Virus record (IMG/VR): IMGVR_UViG_3300035698_004130
Span: 1 to 64,000 of that record
DNA length: 64,000 nt
Source: a virus
Reading direction: 5' to 3' (one strand)
The position numbers and the translations under genes were made by a program. The notes beneath the pieces are model-generated. The model saw only the letters and a program-made list of their open reading frames with translations, was not told the origin of the DNA and searched no databases. Of this stretch, positions 6,306 through 12,746 are shown piece after piece. Each line of letters starts with the position of its first letter. Position 1 is the first letter of the stretch.

Positions 6306-6457
6306 GGGCTTATAGCTTAATGGTTAGAGCTAACTTACAGAAATGTAAGGTGCATTAGAGGTAGTTTAGTAACACTGATCGATAAAGATACGGAACGATA
6401 CCTAATGTTAGGGCTAACAAGGCCCTGATCTGAGTTCGAATCTAAGTGAGTCCACCA
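6306..6457 (+). tRNA. Oversized tRNA-like gene with ~75-nt insertion
   Basis: The ends form a tRNA: acceptor GGGCTTA/TGAGTCC, D-arm GCTT/GAGC, T-arm with TTCGAAT (one mismatch), encoded CCA; but the element is 152 nt. A hairpin CTTAC/GTAAG closes a six-base loop AGAAAT, then comes about 75 bp including a helix GCATTAG(A)GGTA/TACCTAATGT. Alternatively CTAAC/GTTAG (6330-6334/6407-6411) is the anticodon stem and the insert lies in its loop, leaving a long-variable-arm tRNA. Too short for a group I intron. Confidence 0.45.
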
Positions 6458-6500
6458 ACATTCATGAATTAGGCAAGATGGAGTAATTACCTATCTTCGG

Positions 6501-6567
6501 TGTAGGGAAGTGTAACGGATGCACGGCCTGTCTAGCAGGTAAGAGCGGTTCGACTCCGCACCTACTA
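6501..6567 (+). tRNA. Short tRNA-like element, anticodon GTC or CTA
   Basis: D-arm and a four-base-pair T-stem (GCGG/CCGC with TTCGACT) are clear; the acceptor pairs over five bases (GTAGG/CCTAC). The anticodon arm can be read as loop CTGTCTA (GTC, Asp; weak stem) or GTCTAGC (CTA, amber suppressor; better stem but a two-base variable loop). CCA is absent. It may be a decayed tRNA-Asp. Confidence 0.35.
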
Positions 6568-6695
6568 TCCTTTTAATACATCTCTCTCATGCAACAGAGG
6601 TTTAAACATGCATGATGGTTCGGATCCCATGGGTATCAATCTCCAATGTATCGCAGCTTCTTTCATTGGGGAGGGCCAAACGTCCACCATATTTT
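6568..6695 (+). other. Intergenic, tRNA-like debris
   Basis: Contains a T-loop-like TTCGGAT flanked by ATGG/CCAT, an inverted repeat CATGC/GCATG, and a CCACCA at 6683-6688, but no complete cloverleaf and no ORF. Confidence 0.25.
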
Positions 6696-6773
6696 GTATC
6701 CTTAGCTCAGTCTAGCTAGAGCGTTCGGTTGAAGCCCTTAAGGTCGTTGGTGCGAATCCAACAGGATACACCA
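6696..6773 (+). tRNA. tRNA-Phe (GAA)
   Basis: Acceptor GTATCCT/AGGATAC is perfect, T-arm GTTGG/CCAAC with TGCGAAT, encoded CCA. In canonical spacing the anticodon loop is TTGAAGC (GAA) but its stem TTCGG/CCTTA has two mismatches, so function is less certain. Confidence 0.65.
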
Positions 6774-6848
6774 TTATTGAAGTCGTGAATAATCACGTAA
6801 CAACCTTTGAAATAGTGGTGTAAGCCCACTAACTATTGAGGATTTAAC

Positions 6849-6924
6849 ATTCCAATCTTAGCGGATTGGTTAGTTCATAAGATTTTCATTCTGAAGGTTG
6901 TCGGTTCGAGTCCGTCACGGAGTA
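6849..6924 (+). tRNA. tRNA-Glu (TTC), imperfect
   Basis: Canonical spacing gives anticodon loop TTTTCAT (TTC) on stem TAAGA/TCTGA (one mismatch), variable AGGTT and T-arm GTCGG/CCGTC (one mismatch). The acceptor pairs over only five bases and the D-stem is poor. The 3' end reads TCA, not CCA. Confidence 0.5.
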
Positions 6925-6943
6925 TCATTTTTTTAGTTAGTTA

Positions 6944-7117
6944 ATGACAGATAGCAAAACTTACATTGGTGATGGAGCTTACGTTGAGGTTGAACATGGT
7001 AGGGTAAAACTTACTACAAACAACGGATACGAAGATACCAACACCATTCTCATGGAGGGGCCAGTAGTGGAATCCTTTATTCGATGGGTCCAGAAGATTA
7101 AGAGTAGTATACAATGA
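6944..7117 (+). CDS. Conserved small phage protein (YIGDGAYVE), 57 aa
   Basis: The sequence YIGDGAYVEVEHGRVKLTT with a C-terminal 'V-x-x-F-x-x-W' matches a small protein found in many phages, of unknown function. It starts 20 bases after the tRNA-Glu-like gene. Its TGA overlaps the next ATG. Confidence 0.7.
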   Translation: MTDSKTYIGDGAYVEVEHGRVKLTTNNGYEDTNTILMEGPVVESFIRWVQKIKSSIQ

Positions 7118-7239
7118 CGAAATATGTTTTAGGATTCATGCTCCTCCTTATTGTGGGCATCCCAGGTTGCTATGTGTTCAATTGGGCTTCCAAAGCATCA
7201 ACTGTTGTTACAGAAGAGATGACCGTAGAAGAGAAGTAG
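7114..7239 (+). CDS. Small membrane protein, 41 aa
   Basis: One hydrophobic helix (about residues 4-23, including MLLLIVGIPGCYVF) then an acidic tail (TVEEK). The ATG overlaps the preceding TGA. A lipobox-like GIPGC makes a lipoprotein an alternative. Confidence 0.5.
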   Translation: MTKYVLGFMLLLIVGIPGCYVFNWASKASTVVTEEMTVEEK

Positions 7240-7281
7240 TTGGGTCTGGGCGACAGTTCGAAAGAGTATGTCACCCCATTT

Positions 7282-7355
7282 GGGTTGTTAGTTCAATGGT
7301 AGAACGGCAGGTTGTTAACCTGCGAACGAAGGTTCGATTCCTTCACTTCCCTCCA
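7282..7355 (+). tRNA. tRNA-Asn (GTT)
   Basis: Anticodon stem GCAGG/CCTGC with loop TTGTTAA (anticodon GTT), T-arm GAAGG/CCTTC, encoded CCA. The acceptor GGGTTGT/ACTTCCC has two T-T mismatches. Confidence 0.8.
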
Positions 7356-7370
7356 CTTTAAGCTCTAAAT

Positions 7371-7445
7371 AGGTCTATAATTCAACGGCTAGAATATGCG
7401 ACTTTTAATCGCTCAATCTGGGTTCGATTCCCAGTGGACCTACCA
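7371..7445 (+). tRNA. tRNA-Lys (TTT)
   Basis: Acceptor AGGTCTA/TGGACCT, anticodon loop CTTTTAA (TTT), T-arm CTGGG/CCCAG with TTCGATT, encoded CCA. Confidence 0.87.
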
Positions 7446-7456
7446 CTTATACACTG

Positions 7457-7530
7457 GCTTCTTTAGCTCAATGATAGAGCCTTCCCCTTGTAAGGGAGAG
7501 ACGAGAGTTTGATTCTCTCAGGAAGCTCCA
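7457..7530 (+). tRNA. tRNA-Thr (TGT)
   Basis: Acceptor GCTTCTT/AGGAAGC, anticodon stem TTCCC/GGGAG with loop CTTGTAA (TGT), T-arm GAGAG/CTCTC, encoded CCA. Confidence 0.88.
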
Positions 7531-7568
7531 CTATCTGTTCTTTGAATTAAACGTATTTTTTTGTGTGT

Positions 7569-7658
7569 GGCAGTGTGGCGAAATTGGCTATACGCGCTAG
7601 CCTTAGAAGCTAGTGAGGGTAATTCCTCGTGCAGGTTCGAGTCCTGTCACTGCTACCA
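7569..7658 (+). tRNA. tRNA-Leu (TAG)
   Basis: Acceptor GGCAGTG/CACTGCT, anticodon stem CTAGC/GCTAG with loop CTTAGAA (TAG), a long variable arm (TGAGGGTAATTCCTCGT) typical of leucine tRNAs, T-arm GCAGG/CCTGT, encoded CCA. Confidence 0.92.
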
Positions 7659-7664
7659 TTTGTT

Positions 7665-8408
7665 ATGCTTAGTAAATTACTAATCGCGCTTCTATTTGTT
7701 GGAACACTCGTAGCCCAACAACCACAATCCTTTACTGTAGCATCAGTCCAAGATGCACCTTTTGTTAACTGCACTTTGCTTGGTGATACCACCAGTGAAC
7801 TTGCTCGTTGCACAGGGTGTGGGGCTGGTACTCCTGAACAAAAGGATGATAGTGGAACTTTTCAAGATATGACTAAGAACTCTGATGGGACTTTCACTGC
7901 TGTTGGTATAATTGGATGGGAAAGCACTGCTGGAGGGGGTGCTCATCTTTACCTCAACAGAATCACTATTACCACAAAGGATGGTGCGTGTGAAGTAGAG
8001 GATGAAGGCTGTAAAACAAAGACACAATGTGAAGCAGTGCATGAACTTAACTTCATGATGTTTACTTCTACTCAGTTAGAAGCAATGGAATCACTCATTG
8101 TTACAATTTCGGGACAAACTGTTGTTGTTGGACTGAATGCCATTCCTACTTGGAATGGTGCATGGTGGGTATCTAACTATGTTATGGGTAGTGCAGTTGG
8201 GGGTGATTGTGGAGTTACTTACGCTGCCACTGTGTATGACCCTACCGCAATGGACCCTCATACAGCTAGCCATCAATCAATACCCCCTATAACGGGTGAT
8301 GTAGCTTTAGAGTTTCAATTTGAGTGTGTAGAATGCACTTATGAAGCTTATGACCAACCTACACACTCTCTACCTCTTGAGATGTGGTATCAAGCTAATT
8401 TTCACTAA
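7665..8408 (+). CDS. Secreted Cys-rich protein, 247 aa
   Basis: The ATG six bases after the tRNA-Leu is used, because the longer frame runs through the tRNA. The N-terminus MLSKLLIALLFVGTLVAQQ is a classic Sec signal peptide with likely cleavage near residue 17-18. The mature protein has many cysteines (CTGCGAG, CEVEDEGCKTKTQC, FECVEC) and Gly/Thr-rich beta-type sequence. No catalytic motif seen. An exported Cys-rich protein is unusual in a phage tRNA array and could be a cargo gene acting on the envelope or outside the cell. Confidence 0.65.
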   Translation: MLSKLLIALLFVGTLVAQQPQSFTVASVQDAPFVNCTLLGDTTSELARCTGCGAGTPEQKDDSGTFQDMTKNSDGTFTAVGIIGWESTAGGGAHLYLNRITITTKDGACEVEDEGCKTKTQCEAVHELNFMMFTSTQLEAMESLIVTISGQTVVVGLNAIPTWNGAWWVSNYVMGSAVGGDCGVTYAATVYDPTAMDPHTASHQSIPPITGDVALEFQFECVECTYEAYDQPTHSLPLEMWYQANFH

Positions 8409-8438
8409 ATCTTCTGCCTAGCTTCGGCTAGGTAGTTC

Positions 8439-8515
8439 AGGCATCTAGCTTAATTGGATAGAGCGGCAGATTACGGATCCGTCAGATATAGGTTCAACTC
8501 CTATGGTGCCTACCA
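8439..8515 (+). tRNA. tRNA-Arg (ACG)
   Basis: Acceptor AGGCATC/GGTGCCT, D-arm AGCTT...GAGC, anticodon loop TTACGGA (ACG) with one A-C mismatch in the stem, T-arm ATAGG/CCTAT, encoded CCA. A34 would need deamination to inosine to read all CGN codons expected. Confidence 0.82.
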
Positions 8516-8516
8516 C

Positions 8517-8600
8517 ATGTTAAACGAAGATTGGATGATGATTGAAGATATCACAATGATGGAAGTATTGTTCTTCTGTGGTTGTGACATGCCAGAGTAA
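8517..8600 (+). CDS. Hypothetical small protein, 27 aa
   Basis: MLNEDWMMIEDITMMEV followed by FFCGCDMPE: unusually Met-rich and acidic, with a CGC motif. Starts two bases after tRNA-Arg. Short, so coding status is uncertain. Confidence 0.35.
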   Translation: MLNEDWMMIEDITMMEVLFFCGCDMPE

Positions 8601-8602
8601 TT

Positions 8603-8767
8603 ATGACAAAGTTAAACGATAACGTAGGGGAAATTACCCTTAAAGAGTTTTATGCCATCACATCAATCATGAACCTAGTGAACTGTCACCCAGAAATTGT
8701 GGAAGTTTTTGAGCAAAAGGCCATGAAGACTTTGGTGTGTATGGTAGACAGGATTGACGGAGTATGA
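8603..8767 (+). CDS. Hypothetical protein, 54 aa
   Basis: Predicted helical (FYAITSIMNLVNCHPEIVEVFEQ...). Its TGA overlaps the next ATG (ATGA), indicating a coupled gene pair. No family recognised. Confidence 0.5.
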   Translation: MTKLNDNVGEITLKEFYAITSIMNLVNCHPEIVEVFEQKAMKTLVCMVDRIDGV

Positions 8768-8931
8768 CTAAGAAAGAAGCTTTAATAATGGTAGAGTATG
8801 ATGGTTGGACTATCGACTGTGATGGAAAGACTTATCGTTACAACCATAATGATGAAGATTACGGAGGTAAGGTCTTGGCAAAATTGCTTAAAGACCTTGG
8901 ACTCAAAGTAAAAGTAGAAGAGGCTTACTAA
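8764..8931 (+). CDS. Hypothetical protein, 55 aa
   Basis: A short beta hairpin (WTIDCDGKTYRYNH) followed by a basic helix (GGKVLAKLLKDLGLKVKVEEAY). Starts within the previous stop codon. The 130 bases downstream hold no gene, only a long-range pairing GGAAAACACTTT/AAAGTGTTCC. Confidence 0.5.
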   Translation: MTKKEALIMVEYDGWTIDCDGKTYRYNHNDEDYGGKVLAKLLKDLGLKVKVEEAY

Positions 8932-9063
8932 CACAAGAAGGATTGCATCTCAGACTTAGTTGGAAAACACTTTTGAGGGGTTGTAATCGCAGACACTACT
9001 AATAGAAAGTGTTCCACCTTTGGCTCAGTGTATTGAGGATCTAAAAAGGATAGAAGCAAACAA

Positions 9064-9139
9064 GGACGATTAGCTCAGTTGGTAGAGCACCTCTTTTACA
9101 AGGAGGAAGTCGTAGGTTCGAGTCCTATATCGTCTACCA
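9064..9139 (+). tRNA. tRNA-Val (TAC)
   Basis: Acceptor GGACGAT/ATCGTCT, D-arm AGCTC...GAGC, anticodon stem CCTCT/GGAGG with loop TTTACAA (TAC), T-arm GTAGG/CCTAT, encoded CCA. Confidence 0.9.
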
Positions 9140-9184
9140 TAACTACATATACATGTGGAGCTTACAAAAGAAGAGAGCCTGCGA

Positions 9185-9301
9185 ATGGCTATTGACATCT
9201 TTTACTCAATTGAAAACTTTGAGAGATACGAGAACGACTTCCCAATAATCATACTGTTTCTAGTTGATTATTTGAGTTGGAGTTCTAAAGAACCAGAATA
9301 A
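9185..9301 (+). CDS. Hypothetical small protein, 38 aa
   Basis: MAIDIFYSIENFERYENDF then a hydrophobic stretch PIIILFLVDYL and a polar tail; possibly membrane associated. Another short frame overlaps, but this one ends exactly at the truncated tRNA. Confidence 0.35.
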   Translation: MAIDIFYSIENFERYENDFPIIILFLVDYLSWSSKEPE

Positions 9302-9337
9302 TCCTTGGTAGCTCAGTTGGTTAGAGCACTTGCAGGA
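9302..9337 (+). pseudogene. 5' half of a tRNA gene (truncated)
   Basis: TCCTTGG then the D-arm TAGCTCAGTTGGTTAGAGCA and the start of an anticodon arm (CTTGC). No T-arm or complementary acceptor strand follows; an ORF begins instead. No matching 3' half (CCAAGGA after a T-arm) was found nearby. Confidence 0.55.
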
Positions 9338-9374
9338 ATTATACCCTATTGTAACTAGAGGAGAAATTCTTAGC

Positions 9375-9698
9375 ATGATTCAAGCACAAACAAATAAAAC
9401 CCCCGATCCCACACCTACTATGCCATATTACGAAGTTCACATCACATTCCTAGGACCACTAAAAGGAACTCCACCAAGACCTTGGAAATACTCCCGGATT
9501 GACGGTGACCCTGTTCTTGGTAAAGGTATCAAAGATTACCTTACTAGACAGTATAAGGGAGGGACAGAAAAGATGCTCATGATTAACGACATTGAAATAG
9601 CTAGTAGGAGGCTTAAGAGTAGAGGCCATACTGTCCTACGAGAGAAGATTGATGATGTTATCTATGATACGAAGATTCTCCCTGAAAGCTTTTTTTAG
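9375..9698 (+). CDS. Conserved phage protein with HITF motif, 107 aa
   Basis: The core YYEVHITFLGP and C-terminal GHTVLREKI(D) resemble a small conserved phage protein of unknown function; H-x-T is also seen in 2H phosphoesterases, but no second HxT is present. The ATG with an upstream AGGAG is preferred over a TTG that would lie in the tRNA remnant. Confidence 0.55.
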   Translation: MIQAQTNKTPDPTPTMPYYEVHITFLGPLKGTPPRPWKYSRIDGDPVLGKGIKDYLTRQYKGGTEKMLMINDIEIASRRLKSRGHTVLREKIDDVIYDTKILPESFF

Positions 9699-9718
9699 CT
9701 CTAACCCAATATAGTTCT

Positions 9719-9943
9719 ATGAGAAACGGAAACCACAAAGAAGGATGTGATGAGCAAACATTCACTTACTCAGGCTCAGAGTATAACAGAGTAAAAGTGT
9801 GTAGATGTGGTGCCGAGGATCATGCTCCCGACTTTACCCCAGAGCTTATTGCTAAGATGGAGAAGTCCAGACAGAATACCCTAAAGATCATCCAAGAGAT
9901 GGAAGACGAGAAAGTGAAAAATTTCAATAACTCTCACCTGTAA
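9719..9943 (+). CDS. Hypothetical protein with possible Cys motif, 74 aa
   Basis: Contains EGCDEQ... VCRCGAEDH, so C and CxC with His could bind a metal, followed by a long charged helix to the C-terminus. Function unknown. It is the last protein gene of the plus-strand array. Confidence 0.55.
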   Translation: MRNGNHKEGCDEQTFTYSGSEYNRVKVCRCGAEDHAPDFTPELIAKMEKSRQNTLKIIQEMEDEKVKNFNNSHL

Positions 9944-9949
9944 ACATAT

Positions 9950-10037
9950 GCTAGTGTATCCAAGTCCGGTTCAAAGGATGGGGATTGTAAATCCTCCGGC
10001 TCTGCCTTCGTAGGTTAGAATCCTACCGCTAGCACCA
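9950..10037 (+). tRNA. tRNA-Tyr (GTA)
   Basis: Acceptor GCTAGTG/CGCTAGC, anticodon stem GGGGA/TCCTC with loop TTGTAAA (GTA), a long variable arm as usual for bacterial tRNA-Tyr, T-arm GTAGG/CCTAC, encoded CCA. Confidence 0.92.
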
Positions 10038-10042
10038 ATACT

Positions 10043-10077
10043 AAACCCTCTGAGAACTAACTCATAGGGTTTTTTTA
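10043..10077. terminator. Bidirectional Rho-independent terminator
   Basis: AAACCCTCTGAG/CTCATAGGGTTT forms a strong hairpin around AACTAA and is followed by a T run on the plus strand (an A run precedes it). It lies between the converging tRNA array and the 677-aa gene. Confidence 0.8.
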
Positions 10078-10080
10078 TAC

Positions 10081-12114
10081 CTACATGTTTTGGGTCTCAA
10101 CAACACACCACCACTCATCTTCCCAGGCGTTGTCAGGATCCTCTCCATTACTGAAGTATCTGGAACAAGCAATAGCTTTTTCCTTCATTGGACCGGCAGG
10201 AAGGAACTCAGCAGCAGCCATAACAGCAGCCTTAGTCCAACCATTGACTCCATCTCTCCCATACTCAATGTAAACATTATCCTTATGAAGTCCACCAGGG
10301 ATAGGTTCACCATCACGATACCATTGGTCTGACACAAACCACCAACCATCAGTAGCTTCAAAACATCCTTGATCCACAATAGTTGTAAACAATGTTAAAA
10401 GTGTGCTTTTGGTTAGTGGGGAAGGATTTGCTTTGTGAGCATTGTATAGTCCTACGAGTGCTATACCATGCTCCCATACGCTCCAGGTCGGTAGAAGGTT
10501 TCCTTGGGCGTCAAAGATGGGCTTACGACCGTCTGGACTATTGACTCCGATGACCTTAACTGGCCCTGGGTAGTTGAAGGTATTAAGACCATTCATTACT
10601 TCCCACTTGAGTTGTAGGTGTGCTTTAATATTTTCCTTGACCTCACCTTCATCAACAAGAGTTAAGAAGTTAGCGAGGCACCCAGCCATTCTTCCTTGTG
10701 CTCTAGCTGCACCCGATCCACGATACTTAAATCTATGAGAAGCCATGTCAGTGGTTGTAATATGATTTATAATATCCATGGCTAGTGGATCATCGCTTAG
10801 TTGTATGTATGCAGCTAAGTTGTTCTGGCTTCTATGTTGGTCATCGTAACCCAACCATAGATCTCCAAATGGATTCAACTCAGTCTTCCCTAATCTATCG
10901 GGACTGACTCCAGTGTGCCAATGTGTTCTACCACTCCATGTAACCCAGTTCGGATGACTCTCAAGTCTTAAGGGAACAGCCTTACCGTCAACAATATCGT
11001 AGTGCATGAAACCTCTGTAGACATCATTATACACTGAGTGTTGATAAAGCTGGATATGCCTTGGATCTTTTGTCCTCACAGCATAGATTCCCTTAGTGGC
11101 TCCAAAGTCTTCTTGGTCACCTGTTGTTCCAGGGTTGTTCTGAATACCAACCATAGTAAGTGCTCCCCAGCCTTCAGTGGTTGCCATCTTATTCTTGAAC
11201 CGTTGCCATTCAGTAGCACTATCACTAAACATTTGGGAGGTATCAGACCTACGAGGGATCCACTTGTTTGCTAGCCATTCTCCATTCCAGGCATGGCATA
11301 CTCCATTCACTGGGCCTTGCAATGCGGCTAGTAGGGAGTTGAAATCCTTGCCATCCTCGTCTTCCTCGGGGTCTACGGGCGTTCCTGCTGGCCCAACAAA
11401 AGCTAAGAGTGATCCAGCAAGGGGGATTCCTCCACCGTCTCGCACTTCAATGTTTGAGCCTAAAAGAAGTTCCCACTTGTTACCAACCCTATGGGGTGTG
11501 GCAGCACCTACATTCTTAGCAAAGTCTAGAACAGGGAACTCACCACATCTTAGTAGTAAGTGTCCGAATCGCTTAGACTCGTTAGGATCGTTCCTATCAG
11601 ACCACACAATCTTACCCCAGAATTGGATAACAGGGTCATCATGGTTAATGTCAGCCCACCATTCAAAGACCACACCACCGGGCAGAACCTTGCGTAGGAA
11701 CCATCTCTGGTGGACAGATGATTCTTCAACCATCTTAATCTCCTCCATATCCGCATTGGAACTCCATAGGATAGAGCTTGCTGGAGCACCATGCTCAACA
11801 ACGCCAATGTCTGGGATAGTGGCTAAGATATCGTCAGCAACCCACTTATGATACTTGTAGGGGACGTTAGCCGTTACATGAGCTTCAGGGATGAGGCTTC
11901 CCTTGAGTCTTTCACTACCTTCCATATTAGTGAATACTCTAAACACATCAGTGTTTACTCCTCGGCTCCCAGTTCGAACAGCGCGAAACTTAAACCCTGC
12001 ATCAGCCTCGAAGGTTGATTCATTAGGGAAATTCGCTGCTTTGTCCGATGGGAACGTAACAATAGCGGTCTTGTCTCTAGACCCAGGTGATAGATTTGTA
12101 ATAGTGGCACGCAT
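10081..12114 (-). CDS. Large hypothetical protein, 677 aa
   Basis: No signal peptide. The N-terminal third is beta-rich; residues about 430-677 have repeated helical hairpins with aromatic clusters (GRMAGCLANFLTL, WEHGIALVGLYNA, EATDGWWFVSDQWY), the look of an (alpha/alpha) toroid as in glycosidases or polysaccharide lyases. A virion-associated carbohydrate-binding or degrading protein is an inference; no catalytic motif is certain. It is the last gene of a minus-strand run and ends at the shared terminator. Confidence 0.6.
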   Translation of the reverse strand: MRATITNLSPGSRDKTAIVTFPSDKAANFPNESTFEADAGFKFRAVRTGSRGVNTDVFRVFTNMEGSERLKGSLIPEAHVTANVPYKYHKWVADDILATIPDIGVVEHGAPASSILWSSNADMEEIKMVEESSVHQRWFLRKVLPGGVVFEWWADINHDDPVIQFWGKIVWSDRNDPNESKRFGHLLLRCGEFPVLDFAKNVGAATPHRVGNKWELLLGSNIEVRDGGGIPLAGSLLAFVGPAGTPVDPEEDEDGKDFNSLLAALQGPVNGVCHAWNGEWLANKWIPRRSDTSQMFSDSATEWQRFKNKMATTEGWGALTMVGIQNNPGTTGDQEDFGATKGIYAVRTKDPRHIQLYQHSVYNDVYRGFMHYDIVDGKAVPLRLESHPNWVTWSGRTHWHTGVSPDRLGKTELNPFGDLWLGYDDQHRSQNNLAAYIQLSDDPLAMDIINHITTTDMASHRFKYRGSGAARAQGRMAGCLANFLTLVDEGEVKENIKAHLQLKWEVMNGLNTFNYPGPVKVIGVNSPDGRKPIFDAQGNLLPTWSVWEHGIALVGLYNAHKANPSPLTKSTLLTLFTTIVDQGCFEATDGWWFVSDQWYRDGEPIPGGLHKDNVYIEYGRDGVNGWTKAAVMAAAEFLPAGPMKEKAIACSRYFSNGEDPDNAWEDEWWCVVETQNM

Positions 12115-12161
12115 ACAACTATCTATCTATTTCACTACCAGTTGATTGTTAAACAGGCAGG

Positions 12162-12380
12162 TTAATTTCGGTAGGAGGGTTGATCTTTTACAGAATAACC
12201 CTTCCCCACCAAGTAGGATCTGAACAATGAATGGGAACATCCCTTTGGGTATTCAAGGGTAAGTGTCCTCTTACCTTGTGAAGCCGCAACTTTAAGCATT
12301 GGAGTAATAATCTTCATTGCATACCCTGTATTATACTCAACTGCGAATACGGTTAAATCCCGTAGCTCTTGAGCGTTCAT
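12162..12380 (-). CDS. Hypothetical protein, 72 aa
   Basis: MNAQELRDLTVFAVEYNTG... begins with a helix and has a strongly basic, Tyr-containing C-terminus. Its ATG overlaps the stop of the upstream membrane protein (ATGA). No family recognised. Confidence 0.55.
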   Translation of the reverse strand: MNAQELRDLTVFAVEYNTGYAMKIITPMLKVAASQGKRTLTLEYPKGCSHSLFRSYLVGKGYSVKDQPSYRN

Positions 12381-12589
12381 CGTGTGCCCCTATCAACCAG
12401 GAAGCAAATTCCCATTACTAGGATAACACCCCCTGGAATGACAGTTACAATAATTGCTACCCAGATAGGTGCCCAGATCCAAGCAATAGTAAGGCCAACA
12501 GCAAGGATAACTCCAATACTAAGAACCAAACAGCCAATTAGGCTAACTACCGCATCTCCAATTTTATTATACATAATGTTACCAACCAT
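12377..12589 (-). CDS. Two-TM small membrane protein, 70 aa
   Basis: Two hydrophobic helices (about residues 12-35 and 38-62) are linked by a short PIW turn, with a basic end DRGTR. The size and topology fit phage inner-membrane proteins such as holin-like or exclusion proteins, without further support. Confidence 0.6.
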   Translation of the reverse strand: MVGNIMYNKIGDAVVSLIGCLVLSIGVILAVGLTIAWIWAPIWVAIIVTVIPGGVILVMGICFLVDRGTR

Positions 12590-12659
12590 TTTCTTCAGAA
12601 AGAATATACACTTGTTGCTGATCTACAAACTTACCGTCATTAATAGGCTTGGTCTGCAT
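12579..12659 (-). CDS. Hypothetical small protein, 26 aa
   Basis: MQTKPINDGKFVDQQQVYI then LSEENGW. It starts inside the truncated NAMPT frame and ends over the start of the next gene. It may be translated by coupling or be a by-product of the deletion that removed most of NAMPT. Confidence 0.3.
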   Translation of the reverse strand: MQTKPINDGKFVDQQQVYILSEENGW

Positions 12660-12741
12660 CCTTAGGGTATTGTTTGTAATGCGAAATCTTATAGCTATCG
12701 GTCAGGAGAATGATGTTATCAAGCAGCGCGACGTTGTTCAT
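12640..12741 (-). pseudogene. nadV: N-terminal remnant of nicotinamide phosphoribosyltransferase
   Basis: The 33 codons include NIILLTDSYKISHYKQYP, which matches the N-terminus of NAMPT/NadV proteins (family pattern N-I-L-L-x-T-D-S-Y-K-x-(T/S)-H-Y-K-Q-Y-P). A stop follows directly, and the remaining ~450 residues are absent. In other phages NadV works with NadM to rebuild NAD from nicotinamide; NadM lies immediately upstream here, so the pathway has lost its first enzyme. Confidence 0.8.
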
Positions 12742-12746
12742 AGTAA

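Noticed and set aside
6335-6406. Group I intron in the oversized tRNA
   Set aside because: The insert of ~70 nt is far below the size needed for a group I core and lacks its conserved elements.
7167-7361. 64-codon ORF over tRNA-Asn
   Set aside because: Reads through the tRNA gene; no start signal.
11177-11851. 224-codon plus-strand ORF
   Set aside because: Lies wholly opposite the 677-aa gene; sequence composition is that of an antisense shadow.
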